From positions 8,697,258-8,761,257 of the forward strand of contig JANCRA010000014.1 in assembly GCA_024362935.1 (NCBI GenBank): a stretch of DNA of 64,000 bases, read 5' to 3'. A program made the position numbers and the translations under genes. Below are positions 24,628 to 35,190 of the stretch, piece by piece. The DNA is from Setophaga petechia (Eukaryota; Chordata; Aves; Passeriformes; Parulidae). Each line of letters begins with the position of its first letter. Position 1 is the first letter of the stretch. Below the pieces are notes generated by a model that was given only the letters and a program-made list of their open reading frames with translations, was not told where the DNA came from and ran no database searches.

Positions 24628-24851
24628 TTAATTGGTTTGGGGTTAATTGATTTGGGGTTTAATTGATTTGGGGGTTAACTCATTTGGGAGTTAACTGGTT
24701 TGGAGGTAAATTTGTTTGGGGTTTAATTGATTTGGGAGTTAACTCATTTGGGAGTTAATTTATTTGGGGGTTAATTGGTTTGGGGGTTAATTGGTTTGGG
24801 GGTTAACTGATTTGGGGGTAATTCATTTGGGGCTTTAATTGATTTTGGGGG
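24628..24851. repeat. 16-bp minisatellite, about 14 units
   Basis: Tandem units of the form TTAATTGATTTGGGGG: the first is 15 bp, the last 17 bp and the twelve between are 16 bp. Units vary mostly at positions 5-8 (ATTG, ACTC, ACTG, ATTT). Every unit ends in a G-rich run, usually of four or five Gs, spaced about 12 nt apart, so one strand carries some 14 regularly phased G-runs. The array is followed by TAATTAACCCCCC, a short inverted echo of the unit. Confidence 0.95.
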
Positions 24852-26734
24852 TATGTAATTAACCCCCCTGTCCCGAGGGCTGTGCTTGGTGGGTGCTGCA
24901 GGCGTGGGGCTGAGCCCGGCTCTGTCCGCGGTTTTCTCACTTGCCGGACAAGGGATTGGGATTTTTGGAAGCTGAGTTCTGCTGCTCTCCCACCGCAGGT
25001 GGTTCCAGTCCCGGGGCAGTGTGCCTCTCTCAGAATCACTGTTGGGTCTGCATTCCCGCCTGGAATCTCTTTCATGGCTTTATTCTTCCCGACTGTCACT
25101 TGTGAACATGCCGACCTTTGGAAACGAACCTTCACCTTCGGACAGAAACGTCCTTGCAGGAATGAGCTCGCTAAAGCTCTGCTGTCGTCATCAGAATTCT
25201 GGGCTAGAGGAGCATGTTCCCTTTTGGAATTGTGATTTCCTATCAACAGGCTGCTGGCTCAAGGTCACGGCTGCAGCTGCCCCATCATAATGTGGTGACT
25301 GTCACTGTTGGATGGGATCACTTCTCATCCCAGGCTCAGATTTTGCTCCTGATGTGGTTTCCAGGCAGAAACATCAGCTGTGCCCAGGAAAGCCAGATGT
25401 GTGATACCCACAGCTGCCTCATGCAGCTGGCTAAGGGCACAGGTCTGCAAATCCTTCCCCAAATAAGAAAGATATGCGGCCTATAAATCCTAGATCAGGG
25501 CAAAGTCCCAAAGTGGAGTCATCAGCAGAACTTTATTTCTTCATTATTATTTTTAATTCCTGGAAAAATGTTACTTAGTTCCCCTCTCAGCTGCTTTTGC
25601 TCCTCCACATTTCTGACAGGATTTTCCACGTTGTCCCTTTGAACCCATTTTTGGATTCTCTTCCCAAGCCCATAGACACCTGGAGTGTAAATCAGTGCTG
25701 GGATCAAATGTCAGGTTAATCCTCTCAGGAGACCTTTCCCTTTCCTTCTTCAGCTCACTGATAATGTTCTCTGATTCCTTGGCCACCATTCAGAAGTACA
25801 GATGCTCATTTTCCCCTACCTGCAATGAGATCCCAGCGTGCTTGCAGCCTGTGTGTCAGCCTGCATCTCCAGTGCTGTCCCAGTGCTGTCCCAGTGCCAT
25901 CCCAGTGCCACCCCAGTGCCACCCCAGTGCCACCCATCAAGGGCTGGCACATTCAGCTCTCGCTTTATTCTCTATCACAGCCTGAGTGGCCGCTGCTGGT
26001 GTCACTTGGCAGAGAGGTTGTGACTGCTGCAGATTTATTCACTGGGATAAGTGCTGGCAAAGCTGAAACCATCTTTTCTGGCCTCGGGGTGTGGGAACAG
26101 CCACAAGGTTTGGTTTTGGTGGAGGTCAGTGATGAGTGAGTCTGTGGGATGCAGCAGAGGGGGTGAACCCCAGGAGAGGCCAGCCATGGAGGGTGGTGAC
26201 AGGGAGAGGGCTTGCAGGTGTCATTACCTGAAATCTCATCTCTCCTCTATTCCTGATGCTGCTGGGGTGAGTCAAGGCCGTTGTTACCCTTGTGGCCATC
26301 CCCAGTGCTGCCAGGAACAGGTACCAGCTCCTTCCAGAATGTGGGACATTTTAACAACAATGAACACTGACTGCCAAACCAAAATGAGAGAAGAGGACAG
26401 GCAAGGGGATGAGCCTCCTCTCGGGAAGCGCAGGGGCCGGCTCCCCTGCACACCCCTGTATTTATGGCATGTCTCTACTGCCTTTGAGCCATAAATTTTG
26501 CCAGGGACTGTCCCTTGGTGCCTCCGTGAGATGCTCTGTCCAGGATTTACTGCTCAGCTTTGCCAGGGAGAAATACAGCCCTGGCCACAAACAACTCACC
26601 CCGAGCGCGGCGGTGCCTCCCCAGCTCGCCCTGCTCCGGAGCCTGCCCTCGGGCACCATCACCTTTTATTTAGGGCTCTGTTTGCTGCTTTGTCGCAGCT
26701 CTCGGGGTCAGTATCTCATGTCTTGGAGCCAAGC
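24852..26734. other. non-coding stretch, no gene recognised
   Basis: No exon or transposon recognised. It includes the 11-bp tandem repeat at 25868-25933. About 25510-25790 is AT-moderate. Open frames on both strands carry no domains. Confidence 0.5.
25868..25933. repeat. 11-bp tandem repeat, six units
   Basis: Six units of the form CCCAGTGCCAC; the first two have CCCAGTGCTGT-type ends, the third ends CAT and the last three end CAC. Eleven is not a multiple of three, so the repeat reads through in all frames as serine/proline/cysteine-rich peptides. No coding significance. Confidence 0.9.
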
Positions 26735-29300
26735 AGAGCTGGTGCGGGGCGGGCGGGCGGGGCTGGCCTCGGGGGCCGCCGGCAGACGCCGCGGGCGAGG
26801 GAGCGAGTGATGGTATCGCGTGTTGCTGTTGGGTTTCATGCGCCACGTACAGCTCTGGGCTTCCTGTTCTCCTTGATATCGCAGAGCCCATTAAAGTTTC
26901 ACATCTCATGTTATGAAATATGGCACACGTCAGGGTTTTTTCCCCCCTTCCTGGGCTCCTCTCGGCTTTCAGCTGACAGCCTGCGAGAGCCAGCAGTCCT
27001 TCCGCTCAGCATCCCGCTCAGCATCGTCCTGCAAGGGCCGGTACCCACCCATCGCTCCTTGCCGATGGTCTGCCGGGAGCTGGCTGTCCTTTCCATCCCT
27101 TCTGCCCCTTCAAGACGCTGCTGAGCCTGGCTGCCCGCCCCAGCAGCTCTCTCACTACACGAGTGGCCGCTCTTTGCATAACTGCTCTGCTTTTTCTCCC
27201 ACGTTTCATGCAAGACGATTTTGCCTGTGGAGCGATCCACCCTCAGGGCTTTTATGGGATCGGCCTGGCCCACTGCCACCCCCGAGCAGGGCAGGAGGGA
27301 GTTTCCCAGCTTCTCCCCGGCAGCAGGACAGCCCCGGTGGCAGCGCAGCGGGCCCGGCGGGAGACAGGGCGCTCCCACGACACGCTCAGCCCGGCGCTAT
27401 CGGCCCCGGCATCTCCCGGCGCGCCTTCCGTGGGGGATTTATCTCTGCCAAATCTGCAAACCGTAGCATGTAATTTTCCCTCTTTCTAGTCCGGGGGAGG
27501 CTTTGTGGCCGGAGTGGGACAGACAGATATTTGAGGCTGGGAGCAGGGAGCCTGCTGCGCCACGTTCGCAGCCAAGCCCGGGGGGCAGCCCTGCCGGGAA
27601 CAGTCACGGCGAGATCAAAGGTGCTGTTTGCCACGGGGACCTGTCCCTGACAGCCGATGGATTCATCTCAGAGAGGGGACTCATCTGATGTCTGGATGGA
27701 GGGGAAAGATGAGCGCTGTGTTGCACCAGGCCTTCCCAGCCTGCTGCATCAGTGCAGTAATTTCAGTGCTGGACCCTTGCTGCCCACCTGCAGGCCCAGG
27801 TTTCTACACCAATGTCCCTGTTTTTCAGCAAAGCCTCAGCTTTCCACGGGCAGAAGATGAGGTTGTTTCGTACTGCCTGGACTGGCAGAGATGGGTTCAT
27901 ACTTGTAGTTTTTAGTGATTTTCCCCTTTTTCAGGTCTCACAAAATGGCAAGTTAGAACTTCAGAAGACTTCAACGGGTTGTGTCCTGATTCTGCTTAGC
28001 TAGAAGTTATGGAAAATAACATTACACCGGACAGGGATAAAATAGGCTTCAGTATAACCAAAACTGTGAGTATCTGGCCTCAATGCTAAGTGAGAAGACA
28101 TTTTTTCCCATCTGGCCGCTGAATCCTTCCCCTCTCCAGAGCTGGAGCTGACAGTGAAGTATCACCTTGGTAGCTTACTTCCCACAGACCCTGCTTCGGG
28201 GAAGAGAGTAAATGCAAATCAGAAGCCCCTGGGGACAGGCAGCCCCTGCTCCAAGGAGGAGAAGGATGACCCTTATCTGCCGACCTCCCCCCTCTCCAGT
28301 CAACACTGTTTGGCAGCAACAGGGCCAATTAGTGCAGCTACAAATTGTCACCCGCTCCCGCTGCAGCCAGGGCGGGCACTGTGTCACTTCCCCCGGCCTC
28401 CCGCGCCGCAGCTCCCGGCGGGGCAAAGCCAGAGGTGGTTAATGAGTGTCCCGGGGGAGGGCAGGGCTGGGGCTCTAATTGCTGCTGCCAGCCGGAGGTC
28501 ACCAATTAAGCAGCAAAGTGCCGGCGGTGCCGCGCGGCCGAGCGCGCTGCAGCCGCGCCGTGATGAGCCGGAGGTGCTGGAGCTGCTCCCCGCTGGCTGC
28601 CCCTTTCAACGAGTGCTTTTGTCTCGTCACCGCAGGCTCTGCTGCTGCCCGGGCTGCCGGGCTTTCGTTAGCACCGAGCGAGCGCACGGGCAGCCGGTTC
28701 TGCCTCCCCAGGCTGGGCCGGCGCTGTTGATGGAATTGCGCTGCCAGCCCCGATGGCAGGGGAGCACCCTCCCCTCCGCAGCGGCCCTTTGGCCATGCTC
28801 TGTTTAATAACACTCTCCCTCCCAGTCTTGCCGTTATAAATAAATGCTCCAGACCCTGTGTGATGCCTAGATGCCCGTGGATGGGGCAGCAAGCGGGGAC
28901 AGAGCGCGGCCAACCCGGGGGCGTCCATCGCCCCTCGGCCGGTGTCAGAGGAAGCGCCTTTCGAGGGGAGCCGCGGTCCCTGCAGCCCTCCGGCAGAGAC
29001 CTGGCAAAGCCGGGCATCCCCAGCGCCCTGGCACCGCTCCTGCGTGCGGGGGTGCTCCCACCCGCTCCCTCGGATGTGGATTCTCTGCTGTGCGCTAAGG
29101 GCTGGGTCCCCAGTGCAGCCCCAGCGCCCTGGACCCCCCGAGCCAGGGGCAGCCCCAGCAGCGCAGATAAAGCCCCGGACGCTCCCCAGGGCGGGCAGCA
29201 GCTCCTCGCTGCCCTGGGGCAGGGCGCGGCTGCGCTTCCGTGAGCGACGCAACTGGAGACCGGGGCGAGGGCCAGCCGTGCCAGCCAGTGACTTTGCCAT
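26735..29300. promoter_or_regulatory. cluster of CpG-dense segments, candidate promoter/enhancer region
   Basis: Several CpG-rich segments (about 26735-26825, 27290-27440, 28370-28580, 28640-28720 and 28900-29280) alternate with AT-richer patches that hold homeodomain- and POU-like motifs, for example ATGCAAAT at 28212-28219 and GCCAATTAGTG near 28323. The first segment has a G-quadruplex motif and GGGCGG boxes. No recognisable transposons lie inside. Open frames on both strands (up to 276 codons on minus, 28499-29329) reflect the high GC content and show no domain. A developmental promoter with unrecognised non-coding exons, or an enhancer cluster, would look like this. Confidence 0.4.
26746..26762 (+). 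promoter_or_regulatory. canonical G-quadruplex motif with Sp1-like boxes
   Basis: GGGGCGGGCGGGCGGGG has four G-runs of at least three, separated by single-C loops, the most stable class of intramolecular G-quadruplex motif. The same bases contain overlapping GGGCGG (Sp/KLF) boxes. It lies at the left edge of the CpG-dense cluster. Confidence 0.75.
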
Positions 29301-29307
29301 TGCCTAA

Positions 29308-29353
29308 AATAAAATCCACGGGGAAGCAAAAAAAAAAAAAAAAAAAAAAAAAA
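29308..29353 (+). other. AATAAA followed by A26: mRNA-like 3' end or retrocopy tail
   Basis: A consensus poly(A) signal AATAAA (29308-29313) is followed after 14 nt by an uninterrupted run of 26 A residues (29328-29353), then a purine-rich GA tract to about 29380. The spacing is that of a mature, polyadenylated transcript. This suggests a processed retrocopy inserted on the plus strand. I could not identify a parent gene in the CpG-rich sequence upstream, and saw no convincing target-site duplication. A chance A-run after AATAAA is the alternative. Confidence 0.4.
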
Positions 29354-32300
29354 TAGAAAGAAAAAGAGAAAGAAAGAAGCCCGACTGGATTAATAATTCA
29401 GGCTGGCAAGAGAACAAACCCATCCAGAATCCACCTTCCATTATATGCCCACAAACCACATAAAATGGAAAAAGAAAGAACAACATAAAAGCCCAACGAC
29501 CTTGAGTTTCAGTGGCAGCCCCAGATGTGCAGGGGCACAGGCAGAGGGACCAGGGTGCGGGGATGGTCCTCGGGTGTGCCCTCCTGCTGCCGGGGCTGGG
29601 CAGGAGGGATGCTGGGGTGCCCCCGGTGAGGTGGGGTGTGGATGCTGTGCTCGGGGGTGGCCAGACCACACAAAACACAGTCCAGGCAGCCCCAAGCCCT
29701 CCCTGCAAAAAAACAGTGCAGCAAAAATGTGCTAAATCCTCAAACTCAAACAAGGTTTGCCTGCCGCAAATTGCAGGGGAGATTTGGGAAGGAATTTGCT
29801 ACCAGAAAAGTGGTAACAGGCTGGATGTTAAATATTTGGGGTGGAGACGTTCAGGTCCATAGTGGGGGAATGCTGAGCTGGAGCCAGGCTGCTAGGGACT
29901 GTAGGAAATAATTATAACCAGGTAATTATAGAAGCCTTTCCAGAAGAAAATCCCTTTGGAGAGTCTTCTCCGTCCACGGAAGCACAGATGCTTGACCAGC
30001 ACCTGGATGGCACACAGATGTGTGCCAGCCCACCCAATACCCAGCCCCATCCCTCCCTGCTCCTCTCCAGCCTCCAACCTGTCCCAGCCAGGGAATGCTC
30101 AGGCTGGCAAAGCAAATGGAGCAGTTCAGCCCATCTTTCTCCTCCTCATTTCTCTTTTGGGGTTGTTGCAATGAGAATTTTTCAAAATGAGCCCTCTACC
30201 ACAAGAAATCTGCCTGGCAGTTGGAACATTAGGGAAGGGAATAAATTCTGCCTATGTGAGCTTCTGGAGGCTTCCTGCCACCTTTCCCTGCGGAGGAAGG
30301 GAAATATTTTAAGGCATTGCCCTGGGGAGCTGTGGCAGAGCATCTCAAGAGAAGCCCCTGGGTTTTGGATCTTGCCAGGTGTTCTCTGGGCCACTAGCTC
30401 AGGGAGCAATGCCACCTCTAAAGCCATGCCCAGTCCCCAGACCCAAACTTCCTCTGCTAGTCAAACAGCAAAGCAATGCAATTTAAACTTTAAATGTCCC
30501 ATTACTCTGAGCCTGGGAGTAGTGTTTCCTTGGTTTCCCCAAACAGAAACGGGAAGCATGGCTGGAACAGCCCCCTTCCCTCTCACTCTGCTTTGCGTGT
30601 TCAATATTGTTATTATTATTCCTTTTATTCTTTTTTTTCTTTTCTCTTAAACAAACTGTCAGCACAGCATGGCCCCAAGCACTACCTCAGCTGCTGCTGA
30701 GCCAATTTAAACTTCTAATTTTCTATTAAAAGCTCCCAGTGTCTCCCTGTGAAGGTGTTTTCCATGGGCAGGGGAAGGGGACTAGAGGGCTGTGGGACAG
30801 GAGTCCTGCCCAGCCATGGTAGCAGGGGCTCTGATGGAGATGATTACATCTTAATCCCACCCTGGAGAAACTCTCCTGCCTGCCCAGTTTCTGTCTCTCG
30901 TGGTTTCAGAGCTGGCTCCTGCCCCTGTGGCAGCTCCAGGAGGATCTCCCCTGGGAAATAGGGTGGTGATTGTGGGGTGACCAACCCCATGTCCCTCAGT
31001 TAGCCAGGGTATGTGTTTAAATGTGCTCTGTGAGCCACACAAGGGTTGTGTGTCTCGGTTCTGCACCCGTGTGGTTCCAGAGACAAAAAAGAAATCCCCA
31101 CTCCCAAAACCTGAAAGGGAAAAATCTCCACAAAATCCCTTTTAGCCCCACAGAGGGGTGACAGTCCTGGTACTCAGTACCAGACCAATGGAGCAGGGTG
31201 AGAAGGGACTGGGAATTCAATACCTTCATGCACCAGGGGAGTGAGCATTAATTGAGCTGCACTAATGAACCAGCAGCCAGAAGGAAAGAGCTTTGAATAT
31301 GGGAGTGGGGCAGCCCTGGAATGCTGAGCAGGGATAGGGACTCTACAAAACCCACGGGCTGGGAAAGCAGCAGAACCCCCACCCTCCCCAAATCAAAATA
31401 CATGTATATATTTAAAAGAAAGCACAGGCCTTGCAATGAAATAGCTATATGTGGTTTGAAATCCCCAGCTCAGCTCATGCCAAAGGAATTTCCAGGCCTG
31501 GTTTAGATCTGATTCAGCAAAGCTTTTATAACAGTGTGGGGGGTGTTCAGGGGACCCGGGGCTGTGGGTACCGCAGTCCCTCCCTGGCCAGGGCACTGAG
31601 CCTGGCCCTCCATTGGGATCCCTGAGGCAAGAGAGGTGGGCATGTGAGCTGGGGGCTGCCTGTAAAGCTTTTGCTGTCTTTCTCCAGCCTCAGTCCTGGA
31701 GAAAAAGAAAGCTGGTGCCTTCCTGGGGAGGCGTGTGCGCAGTACTTGTGGCTCTTGCCCCGACTCCAGCCAAGCTATGGGCCCAGTGGGATCCAGAATC
31801 AGCCCCAGAGGTGATCATGCTCCCCCAGGTTCATGAAATCACTGCGTGGGGTGAAGGGAGAAATTTTGTCTGCCAGCACCACCAAAGAACCTGCACAGTG
31901 GGGTGGCTCCTCTGGGGACAAGGCACATCCCCAGCCCGGCTCTGCTGCCGGGGCTCTGGCAGCAGGAGAAACAACCCCCATCCTCCCAGAGTGAATAATT
32001 CAGACAAAACAAAGGGAAATGGTGAAAGTTGTGGTATCCCAGTGCCAGGCACTAGAGATGATGGTTTCTTTAGGCAGAAGTAGGAAGAAAAACAAGCAGT
32101 GTAGGCAATTATCTCCCCCATGAGTCACTCAGGACTGGGAATTTTTTTTCCATGGCTAAGATTTCCCAGAAACTGGTGAGCTGTCTGTCTGGGGGGTGTC
32201 TGTCTGCGAGTGGGGGGAGTGTCTGTCCAGGGATGGGTGAAGCAAAGCCAGCCGTGGTCCAGGAGCTGCGTGGTTCCCCCCTGCCAGTGAAAGCTTTAGA

Positions 32301-32561
32301 GTCAGAGAAGGCTCTGGGGGTGTTCTCTACATCCATACCCAGGGATGTGGACCCCCCCAGACCCCACAGATTCTCCTCCATCCTTCAGCCCCCAACACCA
32401 GCTGCATTTAATGGTCAGCTTAAATAAACCTTTTGCCTACAGGGATACAAGATAGGGACAACATGGACCAGCAGGGGTTTCAGAATCAGCCCTAGGAAGG
32501 AAACTGTCTGTTGGATTTTTGGGTACTTCTACCCATGGATGGATTCGCCATGCTTTTAATA
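29354..32561. other. non-coding stretch, no gene recognised
   Basis: It begins with a GA-rich tract (29354-29380). A T-rich ATT/TTC microsatellite-like patch lies near 30605-30655. About 31380-31420 is AT-rich. No domain-bearing frame, splice-bounded exon or transposon was recognised. Confidence 0.5.
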
Positions 32562-32632
32562 GAAAATGTCCCTGTCCATGGCAGGGGACCTTTAAGGCTC
32601 CTTCCAGCCCAAACTATGCTGTGGTTTTATCA
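32562..32632 (+). mobile_element. CR1 LINE 3'-terminal fragment
   Basis: A 70-bp remnant in plus orientation. It carries the conserved CR1 3' segment with TGTCCCTGTCCATGGCAGGG, then CTCCTTCCAGCCCAAACTAT and a decayed octamer end (GCTGTGGTTTTAT). It matches the end of the copy at 3531. Boundaries are approximate. Confidence 0.75.
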
Positions 32633-33900
32633 TCCTTGCATCCTGGCCTCAGATTCCTCTGGCTGGGAAGGGTTATCCAGGGACGACAGCACGGCTCCGT
32701 AACCCGGGGGAGTTCTGCAGATGGAGATGCCTCTGCTTTGATAAGGCCCTTCAGAAGCTTGATTTAAAGCTTGCAAGCCTCTTCCGAAACTCTTTTGAGC
32801 CTAATTATTTTTCAAGATGAAAAGGAAAAGAAGAGCCCCAAAGCCTCCTCTTTACTCCTCACTGTTGAGGTAAACACTTGAGCCAGCTCCGTGTGGAGAA
32901 GATGCCCCACAGCCTGTGGCCCTGGCCAAGGGCAGTGTCCAGCACAGCCCATGCATTACAGATCCCAACCAGCCCTGCACACTCTCCCCCCTCTTCCTTT
33001 CCTAATTGTATTCCATTTCAAGATTATTGAGGAATAATTGCATTACAAAAGACAGCTCGATCTGGCATTAAGGAGCGCTCTGCCCGCCTGCACATCTCCG
33101 AAGGTCCCAGCCCCGGCGGTAATGGAGCTCACCGCAAGCACTCAGGGAAAGAGCTCTCAGCACTTCAGCTAAAACATTTATTTCCTTTGAGCACATCCCG
33201 AGTTTCTGAATCTCTTCCCTCCTTTCAAGGCTCGCATTTGCCAAGAGCACACCTGGGGCAATAGGGAAGGGGATGGGTGTGCTGCAGGGGTGTTGGAGGT
33301 GCTGTGGGACAGCATCATGTGCCTACAGGATGTGTGGCAGGATGTATGGCAGTCCTCTCTCCATGCCCCAGCTGGACAGAACAAACCATTGCTGGAGATA
33401 AATTAGGTCTTTGTAGGAGGCAGAGCAAAGGGAATGAGTGCAGCAAATACGTGCAAGGAGGATGCACAGCAATACTGCAGCCTCACTTCCCTTCTCCCCT
33501 TCCACTCCCCTGCTCTGGAGAGAGCATCCCCATCCCACCTCGAGCAGGAGCAGACCCTTCAGGACAGCCATGAAGCTCCTTTTGGTTTGGAGCCAGGTCT
33601 TCCTTCACTACTTTGATCCCCAATCCCTTTCAGCTGCAGCCACTGTCTGCCTTGTGGTCCTTTATCAAAGGCTGACTTGAAACCCAGATAAAGGGTGGCG
33701 TAGGCTAGGCTAGGCTCCCACCCTCACATGTGACCACTCAGACAGGCTGTGGAGATCAGCCAGAGCCCAGCTCTGCCCTGCTCACCTATCTCTGCCAAGA
33801 GCCAGACCGACCCAGGGCAGCGATAACAGCGCGTGTGTCTGCCCCAGACTGAGCGCTGCTGGCTCACGTGCTACAGCAGTGACAATGTGCACAATGTGGC
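32633..33900. other. non-coding stretch with a candidate regulatory patch
   Basis: About 32995-33190 holds AT-rich homeodomain- and C/EBP-like motifs (CCTAATTGTA, AATTGCATTAC) next to a short CpG-containing part. This mix is typical of developmental enhancers, but conservation is untested. Nothing else was recognised. Confidence 0.4.
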
Positions 33901-34160
33901 ACACAGACATCACCAACAGTGCCACACAGATGTCACCAATGGTGCCACACAGACATCACCAACGGTGCCATACAGACATCACCAATGGTGCCACACAGAC
34001 ATCACCAACGGTGCCACACAGACATTATCCATTGCCAACAGTGCCACACAGATGTCACCAATGGTGCCACACAGACATCACCCTTACCAACAGTGTCACA
34101 CACGCGTGACCCATTGCCACACTGACATCACCCAGTGCCAACGGTGCCACACACACATCA
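33901..34160. repeat. 23-bp minisatellite, about ten to eleven units
   Basis: Units of the form ACACAGACATCACCAACAGT plus GCC start at 33901, 33924, 33947, 33970, 33993, 34016, 34046, 34069, 34098, 34119 and 34149. The first five are exactly 23 bp. Three later units are expanded to 29-30 bp by an extra ATTGCCA- or TTACCA-like insert, and one is shortened to 21 bp. Units alternate between CAT and TGT and between CAAT and CAAC, hinting at a two-unit higher-order period. Because 23 is not a multiple of three, all plus frames show the same HTDITNGATQ-type peptide. These are artefacts. Confidence 0.92.
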
Positions 34161-34704
34161 TCCTGGTAAGGTGCTGCACAGAGGAACTACATGTCTGTCT
34201 GAAACGTGTGGTCCTCAGAGGGGAGTCAAACATGGGGCATTTGGAGCCAAATCTGGAATATATTTTGGCCAGTGGCCGGGCTTGTCAGCATTGCAGATGG
34301 ATGAGCTGTTGTCACAAGCCTTATGACAAATGTTCTGCTGAGTTTTATGTGAAGGTCTGAAAAGACTCCAAGAACAAGCTCACCTTCAAGCTCGGACAAG
34401 GTCTGGATTTGGCACCATCCTCTTGCTCCCGTGCAATGGGCTGAGCAAAGGCTGGGCTGTCCTTGGGGGCTCTGCACCAAGTGTGGTGTTCCTGCAGGGA
34501 AAAGTTCTTCCTGGCAGAGTAGGAGCAAATCCAAACTGGCTTTGCTGGGTAAACTGAGGCAGGAGCAGATAGGTTCTTGTCCCAGGTCACCCTGCAAACC
34601 TGTCTTCTCCTGTTGATGCTCCTCTCTACCACTCACCCTTTTAACTCTGCTAGAGCCATTTCACACCCTTGGGTCCCAGTACAGCCAGCAATGCCAAGTG
34701 ATAA

Positions 34705-34745
34705 TGATTTATTATTATTGTTATTACTCCTGCTATTATTATTGC
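34705..34745. repeat. imperfect (ATT)n microsatellite
   Basis: ATT/TTA triplets interrupted by ATTG and by ACTCCTGC. It is short and decayed. Confidence 0.8.
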
Positions 34746-34919
34746 TGCCTAGATAATCCCCTGTCAGAATATAAATGTGCCTTCCCTTCCAGCATGAGAG
34801 TGTCCTGCTTAATGATGTTGTTTTCCTCTCACTGGTACCTTCAGCTCTGACATATTGAACGTTAATGGCACCAGGAGAGCTTTGGCTGTGCTGCTTCTTC
34901 AGAAGACAGGTCATTATAG

Positions 34920-35190
34920 CATCAGCCATCCTGCTACAAGGACTGCTCTTCCCTCCTCCTTTATTAAGATTTGCCTTTCCTTGATTAAATTAGCTTGAAC
35001 GTGCTGCTTCCGTGGAGGGATGGATGCCTCCATTATCGCCTATTCCTTCTGAAAAGGACGGGGGGAAGAAAATACAACGTGGCCCGGGATAATTGAATGA
35101 AAATTTAATGAGCACTTGCGAGAACACGTTAAGAGAAATGCCAATCGATAGAAAACTGATTTCCTGTTTTTAGCACCAAATGGACTCGTG
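34920..35190. promoter_or_regulatory. candidate enhancer, homeodomain-type motifs
   Basis: AT-rich sequence with several TAAT/ATTA cores (TTTATTAAG, GATTAAATTAGC, GGATAATTGAATG, ATTTAATGAGC) and a Cux/ONECUT-like ATCGAT near 35145. It is flanked by more GC-rich, repeat-free sequence. Function is inferred from motif density only. Confidence 0.25.

Noticed and set aside
24628..24851. Interstitial telomeric repeat
   Set aside because: The TTGGGG runs are part of a 16-bp unit. The vertebrate telomere repeat TTAGGG is not tandemly present.
28499..29329. 276-codon minus-strand frame
   Set aside because: It lies in CpG-dense DNA where stops are rare. Long frames overlap it on both strands, and I see no domain.
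33901..34160. CRISPR-like array
   Set aside because: Units are directly contiguous, with no distinct spacers and no cas genes, in a vertebrate-type genome.
33833..34360. 175-codon frame with HTDITN-like repeats
   Set aside because: It reads through the 23-bp minisatellite, which gives the same peptide in every plus frame. There is no start or splice context.
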